A stretch of DNA of 64,000 bases from assembly GCA_933228895.1 (NCBI GenBank), contig OW121846.1, forward strand, positions 112,423,054 through 112,487,053. Direction: 5' to 3'. The position numbers were made by a program, and so were the translations under genes. The notes below the pieces were generated by a model, which searched no databases, was not told the DNA's origin, and saw nothing but the letters and a program-made list of their open reading frames with translations. This DNA is from Platycnemis pennipes. Taxonomy: Eukaryota; Arthropoda; Insecta; Odonata; Platycnemididae. Position 1 is the stretch's first letter, and each line of letters opens with the position of its first letter. Shown piece by piece: positions 11,030 through 22,299 of the stretch.

Positions 11030-11870
11030 CACGGCCGTCAAGCTAGATCCCCTTTCGTCGGTGTGGTGGATGGGAGTGGTGTGAAGAGAAGTCTCTCCCG
11101 TCGACGGCACGTTCCATTGCGTTGCCGTGGCTCGAGGGGGTGGGGAGAGGAGGGGAGGCGGAGGGGGGCGGAACAAGGGGTGAGGGGTAGGGGGGGCGTC
11201 GGCTGTGGGGTTGTGGGGATACACCTTGACACGTGTTGCGAAGACGGCGCCCGTCAAGCCGACACATCTCCATTTATCGGGCCGTCCAGGTGTGAGTGGC
11301 TCGAGCTCGCGCTAATGACGCAAGGGAGGAAGGCGTGATTAATGAACGGGGCCTGTCTCTCTGCAAGCTTGCTCAGTGGAGGGAGGGCGGGGGCGAGGAG
11401 GAAAAAAACTGCCTCGGATCGGGCAGAATGTATTTTCGAAATTTCACACGGCCTGCGCACGCCGGCGTATGAGTGACATTGACCGGGTGATTCGATACAG
11501 GAATTTAGCGCGGAAGGCCCCTCTGACGCGGACCACACAAGGGCGGGCGGGAAGCGAACAGCGAGAGCCCTCGCCAAGGAAGCCGCCTCCGACGATGACG
11601 AATGATTTTTCGCACGTGAACTTCACTGGCAGTTACTGGACGCTGCCGTCGTGATCCTGCCGCCCCGCTGCACCCGACGAGCAGACAACAGGCGCGGCAG
11701 ACACGTCACGAGGGAAAGAACTGGCGGCATGCGAAGGATTCGGTGGGTCGGCCCGCCCGACCACAGGGTCCAGCTTGTGCGGTGCGGGCGACGGAGGGAC
11801 AGAAAACAGCGACCTCCAACAGGCTCGCCTGCCAAGTGCATTCTGCATCCATACTCCTCGCACAGGAACA
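11030..11870. other. Large GC-rich, CpG-containing island
   Basis: Strongly GC-rich for about 840 bp. G-runs cluster on the plus strand at 11130-11220, followed by CpG-rich sequence to about 11860. Overlapping frames on both strands have biased composition and no domain. It may be a promoter or enhancer island of a gene outside the window. Confidence 0.55.
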
Positions 11871-12123
11871 AACGTCACCCGTAGGATTCCAATCGACAGT
11901 GGAGTGCTCTTCTTTGTTTACACGCTAAGCATATGGCTCCACAAGACTGAATAAAATGCTAATTAGCAAATAAATAGGAACTACAATCAAAATTCGTATG
12001 GGAAGTTAGTATCAGTTAGCGCCATTGGATTTGAATTGTTTTTCAAATGGCCCAGAACCTTTCTGTAACTCTCTCACTCTCTCTCGCTCATGCAAGCAGT
12101 AAACATGCGCAATTATAATGTTC

Positions 12124-12253
12124 ATCATCATCGGTCAACAATCCTAGGATAGGTTTGACGCAGCCCTCCACTCGATTCTTCTATCGGCCAACCTCTTCAT
12201 AATGACGGAGCTCCTCTCTTTTACATCCTTCACAACTTGCTCCATATACCTTA
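12124..12253 (-). mobile_element. RTE-like LINE 3' tail insertion (about 130 bp)
   Basis: The plus strand reads ATCATCATCGGTCAACAATCCTAGGATAGGTTTGACGCAGCC and continues through ACTCGATTCTTCTATCGGCC and TTACATCCTTCACAACTTGCTCC. It aligns block by block with 27376-27510. The element therefore points leftward, with a GAT-repeat 3' end. A weak 10-bp flanking duplication, TATAATGTTC / TATATTGTTC, lies at 12114-12123 and 12254-12263. Confidence 0.75.
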
Positions 12254-12579
12254 TATATTGTTCAGTGGGACATTATTCGTCGCGTAAAATATAGTCGAAA
12301 GCAATACTTCAATACTTCCGACACCTCCAGTCAAAGGTTCGCGGACGGTTCGGGAACAGCAGGCATTTCTCTCCTCACCATATTAGTAGTCATCGGTTTT
12401 GTAACGAGAGAGGGTACAAATAACATGGTCTCCAGGTGAAGATGAAGGCAGAGTTTGAGAAAGGTCAGAGAGTGAAATGGGGGTGGTAGTAGTTGTCCAG
12501 CGTTTTATGCGCTCCAACGACTGAGGTTATCTCGCACCGTCTCCCATAAGACCTTCATCTAAAGGTAAAACACAAGGCA

Positions 12580-12652
12580 TCCGCGCGCTGGACGGAATTC
12601 GAACCCGCGGACTCAAGGCTAGCGCATTACCTACCTGGCTACCACGGCCTAG
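12580..12652 (-). mobile_element. tRNA-derived SINE head
   Basis: Minus-strand GGCCGTGGTAGCCAGGTAGGTAATGCGC has an A box, and CGCGGGTTCGAATTCCGTCC has a strong B box at tRNA-like spacing. The acceptor stem does not close, so it is a SINE or pseudogene rather than a tRNA gene. Confidence 0.6.
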
Positions 12653-12659
12653 TCTCACA

Positions 12660-13950
12660 ATATTAAATAAAGTAAATAGACATTAAGATAGGCCGAATTT
12701 TTCCATTGGTTCTAGCGCTAGAGTAAGAAACGCCCCCTTTATATTGAACGTTCTAGGGTGTGACGTGGGAAATGGATGCCGCGAGATTTAAAAGCAATCT
12801 CGTAAAAACATTCCAAGTCAGAATTGGGAGAAGGATGACTGATTTCCGGGACCATTTCAAAATCATATTTAGCAAAGAAATTAATCTTTATATTCTCTCC
12901 AACAGTCTAAAAACTAACGAAGACCCTGAATTTTAAAACTTAAAAGTTAAAAATAATATGGAACAGCAAGAAAATTTGCACAGTATTGAAATCCAAATCA
13001 CGTAAAATTTATGGGATGAGTAAATTTACCTAGAATTTAGACACATTTCTAATTCATCCCACTAAATTTACATACGAGGTCAAACCTCAGTCTCGGACCA
13101 TTACATGTAAGACCCGTAGAGCTCGAGACGAATTTTCTCACACTTAGGAGACTTCTGCCTAGAAAGTCAACACTTCAACATCGAACGGCAGGCACATTAT
13201 AATGATCGATTTTTATCAATCTGGGACTAAATCCCCTAAGATTCGAAACACATCTATATCCATGGGTATTCTACGTATTTCAAGTCGGGATAATATATAC
13301 TGAAGTTCAAGGAAAAATCTCACCAGTCGTAATGCTCTCTAAAAAGAATAACTAGCAGCAGAAATAGATTTAGGCGTTCCAAAAAAGTAGATTAAGCGTT
13401 CCAAGTCGCGTCCATAACATTTCGACGCAAATGGTAATCACCATTTCGGTCAGGGTAAGGAATTGAGCGTCCCTGAAGTCGTTAAGCGAGGAGATAAATG
13501 TTTTGTGATTGACTCTTACGTGGGAGGGGATAAACTTCAATACATGCTGAAGGATTTATTTACACTAGGGAGACGCTGAAGGCGAGTATAAGCAACAACT
13601 TAGTGCTAAGATACACAATAACACAACAGATAAGTGAATAACGTTGCAATGAATCCTAGCGAGATGAGGGAGTTTAGAGTAGAGCGATGTAAATGCCTAG
13701 CCAACAAAACCTAATTCTAGAGCAACATGATAGGATTAGCTATGTTACTGTGATTTATAAGACAAAAATTTCCTTTTTCCAAACAGTTAAAAATTCCATT
13801 TCACTCATTACGGAATGTCTATCCACCTCACTTGCAAAAATTACGCACCTGACCTTTCTTTCCAAGATGATAATAAGAGCCGCAATCAACAATCAAGTAT
13901 AAGTTAGTATTAACGTTTGTCAATATCCCTCTTTAAGATAAATGCCATCA
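12660..13950. other. No recognisable feature
   Basis: AT-rich sequence. Weak internal repetition of GTAAATTTA.GGGATGA near 13010-13075 is the only structure noted. Confidence 0.35.
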
Positions 13951-13959
13951 AGTTGATTC

Positions 13960-14310
13960 AGCGAGTTTCCTAGCGTTGCCCGGCCAGTCCGCCTCATGTG
14001 CGCGCCCACTCGAGCCGTGTACCCGCGCCACCACTCTGCGGCGACACGAGAGCCCCCAACGGGGAAACAATGACGCGTCAATGGAAGCGATCTGGATGTC
14101 GAGGGAAGCCACTGCCGGAAGGAGAAAACGACGCGCGCGCCAAGACACGCGGACTTCCGGGCGTCGGGAGCGACCTCCCTCGCCACCGGGGAGCGTCCCG
14201 GCGCCGGCTAATGTGGCGTGCGGTGGCAGGGCAATGGGCCGTTGCCACGCTCCCCCCACATGGCGACGCTGGACCCCGCACGGCCGAGCACGACAATCGG
14301 TGCTACGGCA
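13960..14310. other. GC-rich, CpG-containing island
   Basis: Dense CpG (for example GACGCGCGCGCCAAGACACGCGG near 14130) flanked by AT-rich DNA. Frames of 72-131 codons overlap on three or more frames, typical of chance frames in GC-rich sequence. Confidence 0.55.
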
Positions 14311-14699
14311 ACAAAACATGACCATCCTGGTGGAATCAAATATCTGTCTAGGGTACTCGAACTATCGCTAAGATAACGGCCACGATGCAGGTGGATGAAA
14401 CACCTGGGGCGTTTGACACCAGAAAGTATCGTGGAGTAATACGTAATGAAAGATTCATATATATATGGATCGACAATGGCGCCATGAGCGCCGAAATGTC
14501 TCTGATATAACTATGTGAGCGAGCGTTCCCTTTTTTCGTTTGTCTATAATTAATGTTCAGTTTTTATTTTTTTGTGATATTTTTTTGTGCATCCAACTAA
14601 CGCATCTCCTCTTCGAGTATATATGCATACATACATATATATACACAAGGTCACCGGTGTGAAAAAATATAAAGGTACAAAACACAAAAAATTAACTCT

Positions 14700-15660
14700 C
14701 ACACGTATTGGATATTTCGGTGGCCACAGCCATCCCATACCCAGAAGGCCTTTCCTCTATCCGCCATTACCTATCCCAACGCCCAACACCCTACACACCC
14801 AGCACTGACTTCCTACTCGACCTATCCCACTTAAGCATCACCTACAACAATCACCTACAACCTCTTTCAACAATAAACACAACCTTCAAACCAAAGGCAG
14901 CGCCATGGGAAGTTGGTTCACTCCTTATTATGCCAATCTTTATCTCGGCAACATAGAAAAAACTTTCTTTCCCACTACCCACTTCAACCCCTTCTATGGT
15001 TGAGGTACATAGATGACATTTTCTTCTCTGGCCGCATGACATTGATTCCCTCAACACCTTCATTTCTTCACTTGACATCTCTTCCTCTGTTTCATTCACC
15101 TCAACCACTTCTACCTTATCATTTCTTTCCTCGATGTTAATATGACCATAAGATGTTAATATGACCATCCCTCTGACCATATATTCAACATACCGTCTAC
15201 ATCAAACCCACTAACTCCAGTATCTACATTATAGCAGTTACCACCCCTAACGTACTACACGCTCTGTTCCCTTCTCCTCCATTCGTGACCCCGCATTTGC
15301 AATAACCCGGACTCCCTACAAGAATTCCACTCAACCCTTTATAAGCCTCTTCTCCGTCGTGGTTACCCAGAAACCCTTTTAAATAAAATAATCCTTAAAA
15401 ATCCCTAAAAGCCTATGCCTCCTCTTCCTAATCGCCATAATATGCCTTACATCTGTACTGCCTACTTCCCAGGCACGTTCCCTCAAATTCCTGCTTAAAG
15501 AATCATTCCCATCCTTTCCAATAACACCACCACCTCAAAAATATTCCCTGTCTGACTTTCTGTAACCTACTACAGAAAGCAACAAGCCCAACCAACTTAA
15601 GCAGCATTTTTAAAACCACTCAACCTCTCCTCAAATCCTCACACACCTTCCCCTTCAATT
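14700..15660 (+). mobile_element. Penelope-like element, RT domain remnant
   Basis: Across several frames the plus strand reads IPYPEGLSSIRHYLSQRP then STDFLLDL (about 14735-14825), FNNKHNLQTKGSAMGSWF (about 14865-14920), YANLYLGNIE, and LLWLRYIDDIFF (about 14995-15030), which carries the catalytic YIDD. Then come FLDVNMT (near 15130), VYIKPTNSSIYI (near 15195-15230) and LLRRGYPETLLNKIILKNP (about 15350-15405). These are, in order, the hallmark blocks of Penelope-like RTs: NIP..EGi.ai, Yl.tkGtAMGs..aP.yANlf, W.R%IDDiF, FLDv, KPT.s..YLh, RGYP. Frameshifts and stops make it inactive. No GIY-YIG domain follows within recognisable distance. A 17-bp direct duplication (GATGTTAATATGACCAT, 15133-15149 and 15152-15168) lies inside it. 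Confidence 0.85.
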
Positions 15661-15679
15661 TCCACTTTTGAACGTGAGG

Positions 15680-16290
15680 ATACGATTTTTTTTACCGAGA
15701 TGTTGTAGGATGAATTTTGTGCTAAATGACAACGTGTCAACAGAAAGCAAAACTTTAGTTGGATATTGAATGCGAACAGTTGAAATTTATAATTTCACAA
15801 TTTATTTTGAATGAAAATGCACCTACCAACAACACCGATCTCCGAAAATACAGTGAAATGGGCATTTTCGCACTTGTAGGTTAGAATATTTCGAAATCCT
15901 GATGTCATGTAGCAATTCTTCGGCCAGATTTGTATTCAGCGCACCAAATTGCTTCGGAAATGCATGTTGTAGTACATGCTATAAAATCTTATATACCGGG
16001 TTATCAGTAGGTTGGATGCTTCAAAAACAGAATACATCCCTAATGTGGAATACCAAATAATCAGCTAAAGAAAGTGCTACCGCTAAAAGAACTCTTTTTA
16101 ATCTCCCTTAAATTCTCTTTATAAACCTCTAATATCAACGCGGTTGGCTACAACAATTGTCTTTCAGTGTTTTCACTGTATAATTCTTTTAAAAAATCAG
16201 TCTGGGTATAAAAACTTCATGAATACCGAAATGAAGACAATTCCAGAATGAAACAATAAAGCTAGACTTTAAGAAACGTACAAAACTGGA
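15680..16290. other. No recognisable feature
   Basis: AT-rich sequence after the Penelope remnant. It may include the element's 3' untranslated part, but nothing diagnostic is visible. Confidence 0.35.
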
Positions 16291-16298
16291 TGCGGCAA

Positions 16299-16435
16299 AA
16301 TTTTCGGGACGAGACGAGAACACTTTCGGGACGAGGCGAACAAAAAAATTTCTCGGCCGAGGCGAGATGAAAATCTCGGTAAGAGACGAAATTTCGGGAC
16401 GAGACTAGACGGAAATTTCGGGACGAAGGTTGGTC
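16299..16435. repeat. Imperfect tandem array of TTTCGGGACGAGACGAGA
   Basis: About five to six units of roughly 18-27 bp, each built on TTTCGGGACGAGRCGA followed by an A-rich spacer: near 16302, 16326, 16350 (TTTCTCGGCCGAGGCGAG), 16372, 16391 and 16416. On the minus strand it reads as repeated SSRNF-like peptide, which explains two short frames there. Copies have diverged, so it is an old minisatellite or low-complexity expansion. Confidence 0.8.
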
Positions 16436-17475
16436 CTTCCGTTCCAAGGCCTGATACACACATTTAATTCCTCATTCCCGCCGCTAGATGCCGCCAGCGC
16501 TGCACCTGCTGTCCAAATCAGAACCTCGGAACTAACGAAGGCGCACTGACGTTCCACCAAGAATGTTAGAATTTTGGATTACAATTTCCTGCTTTCTACA
16601 TGCAGTAGATACACGTTTGAAATTCACATGGAAGAGTGTGATTCTCACGCATGCTTGGCCGTAAAGTTAGACCACTAACATGATATATTTAAATTCAGAT
16701 CGCACTGATAATCAAATTCACTTTCTACCTGATCCAAAGACCCTCGATGGCAGAAGTCACAATTTTTCGGTAAGAGTTTTCCGGTCGCCTACCCCGGAAA
16801 ACAATTACTAATACTACAAAATAGGATACTCCTACACCGGGAGTAGTTGGTGGCAGCGAGTGAAAAGAAACAAGATCTACGTGCAACCGGGAGCAGAGAA
16901 AGCAAGGCAACGGATGAGAGGGTGTCGGCATCAGCACAGCGCGAATTTCCCGCGTCCCATGACACTGAGCCAATTGAATCAGCGAAGGGCTTCTTTCCGG
17001 TAACCATCACTTCGAGCTCTGCCACCTGAGTGGTAACATTTTTTATTTCATTCACATCCATTCTATCAGATAAAAAATTCCCTCTTAATAATTCATCACT
17101 AAAAGGCCACACTAAAAAGTACTAAAAAGTCACAAAGCAGATGCTCTACTATCTAAAGGTCCGAAGTGCTTTTTTAGAAGAGCGGGACTCGTTAAAACTT
17201 AGAGGTACTTGGAAAGGCGAACGAAAAACTTATTACTATTATTATTGGTGCTCTGCCGAGTAGGAGAGTTGGGAAGAGTACACTTACTCTGCCATACTTC
17301 TTTTGAATTGTACGTCCCCTTCCATTTCCATCTATGGTTACCTTGTAATCAGCATGCAACATATATCTCTTCTTCCCGTATAAAATTCCAATTCTATTCC
17401 TCTTTTGCCAACACCATTCTATAACCGCCTGAAGAATGTCATTTCCCCAAAATGATAGTTCAATATACTCTCTAA

Positions 17476-17508
17476 GCAACCCGGTTAATTTACAATTAGC
17501 CGGGTTGC
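17476..17508. repeat. Short GC-capped hairpin
   Basis: GCAACCCGGTTAAT and ATTAGCCGGGTTGC are inverted copies with one mismatch, separated by a few bases. It could form a stable stem-loop. No associated transcript is evident. Confidence 0.7.
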
Positions 17509-17627
17509 ATATTTAACAACAGCAACTTACAATTTCCCCATCATCCCCTATATTTCCTTGTTACATTTTTTTCATCCATCGATCTCCGAACCTCTATCTC
17601 ATAAACCTCGAAAAACTAAAAATTCGA

Positions 17628-17783
17628 GGATCGGTTTGGTGAGGTAGCACTGTCCCCCCATCAACAGGGACCTGGTTCAAATCCCGGCAGTGGTGCAGGT
17701 TTTTCCGCTGCATACCGGTCTCTACTAGAATGCAGAATGGGGAGCACTTCAACTTCGATACCCAGTCGGATGTGATGTTAAGG
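17628..17783 (+). mobile_element. SINE-A, 3'-truncated copy
   Basis: GGATCGGTTTGGTGAGGTAGC, B box GGTTCAAATCCCGGCAGTGG, CATACCGGTCTCTACTAGAATGC and AGTCGGATGTGATGTTAAGGCG follow the SINE-A order seen at 42.9 and 62.5 kb. Homology stops within the GTTAAGCCGTGG block, where the palindrome at 17783 begins. Confidence 0.8.
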
Positions 17784-17818
17784 CGACCAAAATTAGAACA
17801 TGTTCTAATTTTGATCGC
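17783..17818. repeat. Near-perfect 36-bp palindrome at SINE break point
   Basis: GCGACCAAAATTAGAACA followed by TGTTCTAATTTTGATCGC is self-complementary with no loop and one mismatched pair. It sits exactly where SINE-A homology ends. Confidence 0.85.
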
Positions 17819-17829
17819 ATGATTCCCTG

Positions 17830-19930
17830 AATGATCACGTGCTACGAGCGCACAACGTCCGTATTTGTTTTATGAGCGGGTAGAAGAGGATTTAAAGTAA
17901 AGAAGTGCAGGACGAAATGAAATTATAATTGGTTTTTGGAGCTATTGGTAAATACTTTTACAATTAATTGGCGTGCCCATGGAGTATATATAATCCTATG
18001 TATTTCTAATAGGTAATTTATGTAGGCATTCACCTGGTGAAGTTCTTCAATTAATCGCGTTTTGGACGATGGTTGAGTCCAAAATAATTTATTATACAAG
18101 TATTCCAAGATTTTGATAATTCTTGTGACAAGTAGGTATAGAGCAATAAAGTTTTAGAACAACATTAAATATATAACTGAAAACAATACATTGAAATACC
18201 TCCATCAGCGTTTTTCCATTGTCTATCATGAGGATATCACCTGTTGTTTGTCATCACAGCTACCACGAACAGGGATAAATTAGAACAAATAGCACGTATC
18301 TAACCTTTAAATAGTGCACTATCTATTCCCATAGATACTCCTACACTCTTCATGTATAATTAAACTTATTTTACCCTCATGATTTCCTTCTGAGTAATCA
18401 AGGAACGTTTTAACCGCATACGGTCATGGATACGATTCGCCCGTCACTAAAAAATCTTAGCGTGACAGCCATCCAGAATCAAACTGTAAAATATCAATAT
18501 AATTATAAACATGTATATCAAAGGTCGAATAAGGATCTATTGTCAAAGTAATTGCTTCTCTCGTCGTCGCGTCCGATCTTTCATAATCATGTCTGGTGAG
18601 ATTTAATATATAATGAAATTGCTCCAGCGTCTTTCTTAATAAATTACGATAGGCTTCACAGTCCTATAATAACAGTTCATTTTGAATCAGGTCTAACATA
18701 ACTTGACCTCTATTTCTCCTCTCTCCCTCCGGCAAAATTGTGGCAGCCACCATTGTAATGGGCACTGAAGCAGTAGATGAGAAAATTAAACCATACCGAT
18801 CCACCATTTAGAGCTCTACTTCACTTCAGATCAACTTAAACCTCAGTATCTAGAAAGCTTCGTTTAATGAATATTATAATTACTAAATATACACCATAAT
18901 TTACTTAATCTATCACGTATATCAGACTACGCAGACGACGTAAACAAACCATTCCGACCAATTTCGAACATCGACACAGCTGCGTTGGTCGGAAACCTCC
19001 CGTGAATCGATATGTACTATGGATAGGTCTACCACTTCGCATCCTTTCAGCACATAACATTCAAGGAATTCATTCGCATGATCATTCACACTGTAAAACG
19101 GCCTTTATACTGTGAACCCTGAGGAGTATTTCGCAAAAACGCCTACCTCCCGGCCGATATGCACCTTCAACACACCTGTGAAGAAGCCTCTGTATTTGGA
19201 GATTTTAATTTTTTAGCGGGAAATCATCATGAAAATATTCACTGCTCTACGAATATTAAGTAATTCTAAAAGTCGACAAAAATAGTCAGACCCAGGAAGA
19301 ATCAGAGTCAAGTTAATGGGAGAAACAAATGAAGTTGAAAGGAATAGGGTTGAAAGGCTAAATAAAAAATAAAAACGGCCTTAGTTGAATAGTAAAAATT
19401 GGCTTCATGTAATAAATGGTGATTCATTTAGGTACTTACAGGTACCTAAGACGCCTACGCATGAACTTAATCCCATGACATCTACGCCAGCGGCGAGATC
19501 GGAATCCGCAAGCACTAAGATGCAGGAAGACGTGTTAACATCCTGGCTGCGTCGGAGAGAACACACAGCACATTATTCAAGTGAAATTGAATCAGAAATC
19601 AGTAAATACTACCGAGTTACTATGAATACAATTTTTCTAAGACACTGATAAGGTCAACGTCACCGGGCACCTAGTGTGGACAGTAGCAAATCCTTGGTAC
19701 GTAGCCCAGCAAGAAACAATTACGTCATCGAAGGGGGCAAGGGGGGACCATCACAAAATCATTAACGTAATTTACAATCATTTACTTCCTACCCCCGATC
19801 ATTGCTACAGTACGTCCAAGTAGCGGGATTAACATTTATTCTGGACTGGCACAGAAATTTCTTCATTTGAGACTACTGAATATTTGCAAGGCTTTTTTAC
19901 GGTCGCCATAAAAGTCAGAGGAGCCGTAGT
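17830..19930. other. No recognisable feature
   Basis: AT-rich DNA with scattered short frames, including one of 87 codons at 19385-19648 with no recognisable similarity. CCGACCAA / TTGGTCGG at about 18957 and 18985 is a minor inverted repeat. Confidence 0.35.
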
Positions 19931-19939
19931 GTAGAGACG

Positions 19940-20190
19940 GGGGAGTATCCCAGACGGAAGTGGTGGGCGGGTTCAGGGCATAAACTGGCGGGAGAGGCTT
20001 CCTGGGGGGTGGGCCAAAGGGAGGAGCTGAGAAGAGTGCTCCTCTCGTGAGTGTGGAGGGGGGGGGGGCGAACCGAGACACCACGGCAAGAGAGCACGCT
20101 TGAAGTGCTTAAGCACATCGCTGTCTGCAGGAGCGATGACTACCCAGAATGCATCGCACGGCAGGCGCTCGCCGTGAGCGATGCCAGGAG
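19940..20190. other. G-rich, CpG-containing stretch with long G run
   Basis: Plus strand contains GTGGTGGGCGGG, CCTGGGGGGTGGGCC and an uninterrupted G run at about 20058-20068. Could form G-quadruplex structures. No coding signal. Confidence 0.45.
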
Positions 20191-20517
20191 AGAGTAGATG
20201 CAGGGGCATTCATCACCAAATGATGCGCGATTACCCTCACGCAACAGCAGGTTCTGCATTGTTGCTGCGGAGCAAAGGAACTTACGCTATTACAGTTTAC
20301 AGGCTATATAATAATAATTTTAAGTGTCCTTTTCCCACAAATAAACACCCACTCAACCGCAACAAAATCGACAGAGATTTGTAAGCCGTATTTACTACAC
20401 AACCGGTGGAGAGGGAGCCTTTCTCTTTACAAGATTATATTATTCTGCTAACCCTCATCATACTCTCCTACATACTTCAGAAATCAAGCGCGGAAATAGA
20501 ATAGCAGGTTGATGAAG

Positions 20518-20543
20518 ATATTATATTATATTATATTATATTA
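20518..20543. repeat. (TATAT)n microsatellite
   Basis: About five uninterrupted ATATT units. Confidence 0.9.
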
Positions 20544-20802
20544 AAATCAATTTTCAATGCCGCAAGATTAAATTACATGTGGGATAAGACAAGAATACAC
20601 CTCTATCATAGGCGTACAGAGGGTAGAGCTCAAATAATGCAGTTCAATCAGAGTTCATTCACGCTCGAACTAACTGAATAGGCTAGCCTGAGTCGTAGTA
20701 AGCACCAAGTATACGCAGGTATTTTGAGACGCGATAGATTGATGAGAAAAGTTGTCGCGGTAAAGAAAGGAAGGGTTTGAATGAAATATACAGAGTTATT
20801 TT

Positions 20803-20902
20803 AGAGATTAATGTAAAAGAAAAGATATACGCAAGTATGAAGAAACTAGCGGAGAGGAGAATTCAGTGGAGAGCTGCACCAAACCAACCTCAGGATTGTA
20901 AG
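20803..20902 (+). mobile_element. RTE-like LINE 3' tail fragment
   Basis: GAGATTAATGTAAAAGAAAAG, GAAGAAACTAGCGGAGAGGAGAATTCAGTGGAGAGCTGCACC and AAACCAACCTCAGGATTG align with the reverse complement of 27400-27490 (GGATGTAAAAGAGAAGAATTACG..., GTTGGCCAATAGAAGAATCGAGTGG, GCGTCAAACCAATCCTAGGATT). Older than the 12.1 and 53.6 kb copies, judging by divergence. Confidence 0.65.
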
Positions 20903-20969
20903 GTTTTCCATTTCCGTTAAGCACAGCAAGCGAATGCGTTGAAAAATTGCCAGAGGAAACAGTTAACTA

Positions 20970-21035
20970 GACCAGGAATCGAACCACGGACCCTTGGCTG
21001 ATCAACGCGTACACCACCACGCTACTCAGGATTCC
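20970..21035 (-). mobile_element. tRNA-derived SINE head
   Basis: Minus strand reads CCTGAGTAGCGTGGTGGTGTACGCG (A-box region), then GGGTCCGTGGTTCGATTCCTGG (B box) at tRNA-like spacing. Confidence 0.55.
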
Positions 21036-21604
21036 TGATCCCAAAAGCAATTCTTAAGATGATCTTAATGAACTAGGTATCATTCGCCAATATGGTCCAT
21101 CAAGGGTGACACTGGAAGCCATTGTCTGCGGGGAAACACCCTTTAATCTATCGCGAAGGGCGAAAACTCACGCGGCATGTGTGGTCTATACACATTTGCA
21201 TACTTAATGAAACCACCACTGTATAGTCTCAATGCAATAAAGCCTCATCTTTAAGGAAACACGTTGCCACAGTGCAAGGCAGCGGAAATTGTATCAAGGG
21301 TCAGCAACGCCACATACTTAGAGAAAGCGACTGACGGTGGGGAGAGGGGCAACAGCCTCGACAGCGCCAGCCCACCCACCGGAGATCACAGGACAGTCTG
21401 GCGACGGAGTACTCTCTCCTTCCCCACCTGCTCGTCATCGGAAATTCGCGGTCCATAGGAGACATGCCCTCCTCCACCACCTCCACCAAGCCCTCTCCTC
21501 CAAAACTCATTCATGCCCTTCCATGCTGCTACGTCACATCCGCCCAGCTTCAAACTAGGCACTCAGACTAACAGCGAGCCGCTAAATGACGCCGGTCCAT
21601 CTAA

Positions 21605-22130
21605 ATGGGGGCGTTTACTCGGAACCGAAATCGCAATTTTGTACACGAAATCGTTAGATCGAAACAAAAAAAGAATTTTCGTAAAAACATTAATCTTCTA
21701 ACCACAACCATTCACTCATAAATCAAAAATTAAAATAAGCAAAAGATGACGCCCACCGAAAAAGCTGCTGTGATAACATTGACGTCACTTTCCTCGCGTC
21801 CTTGACTGCTTTTCGGGGAAGGATGGGAGTGGAGGGGGGTTCTCGGAAGGTCTGCTCGCACAGATCTGTCGCAACTGTCCTATTGGCAGTCAGCTGTCTC
21901 TCCCCATTGCGATAAGGCAAAGTAGATTCGCGGGCTCAGTTGTCATTGGACGAGGTCTTTATACGTCAGTGGTTGCACCACGCCTACTTTTTTGAAAGGG
22001 TTAAAAACATCAGTTTTTCGCCGCTTATAACTCGAGAAATATTTGACGGATCAAAAAACGGAAAAATACGGGTCTTTTTATTTTACAAACTATCAGATTC
22101 GGCAATAAAAAATATGGTAAACCACCCCAT
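21605..22130 (+). mobile_element. MITE-1 copy A (about 526 bp, terminal inverted repeats)
   Basis: Homologous over its whole length to 24836-25366. Begins ATGGGGGCGTTTACTCGG and ends GGTAAACCACCCCAT, whose reverse complement is ATGGGGTGGTTTACC, giving terminal inverted repeats of about 14 bp. Internal landmarks are GAACCGAAATCGCAATTTTG, GGAGTGGAGGGGGGTTCTCG, a CAGCTG-containing segment, TTATAACTCGAGAAAT and CAGATTCGGC. No frame encodes a transposase, so it is a non-autonomous DNA element. I could not identify a convincing target-site duplication. Confidence 0.85.
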
Positions 22131-22195
22131 TAGCTGCGACAAGGGCCGATGATAATAGAAAACAGATACCTGTTGTTCGCATGAAAAAAAATATA

Positions 22196-22295
22196 CCTAG
22201 CCACGGTAGCCGGGTCTGTGACGCACGGAACTGACAACCCAAAGCTCACGGGTGCAAATTCCACTTCGGAAATGGGTGCATATCCCACGTATGAA
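22196..22295 (+). mobile_element. tRNA-derived SINE head
   Basis: GCCACGGTAGCCGGGTCTGTGACGC resembles an A-box region. CACGGGTGCAAATTCCACTTCGG resembles a degenerate B box. Similar in design to the 12.6 kb element on the other strand. Confidence 0.5.
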
Positions 22296-22299
22296 CTAC

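Noticed and set aside
14477..14491. GGCGCCATGAGCGCC hairpin upstream of the Penelope remnant, considered as a hammerhead piece
   Set aside because: It lacks CUGANGA followed by a proper stem II and has GAAAU rather than GAAAC. I cannot support a ribozyme.
16299..16435. CRISPR-like repeat array
   Set aside because: Repeats are imperfect, spacers are A-rich rather than unique, and the DNA is eukaryotic.
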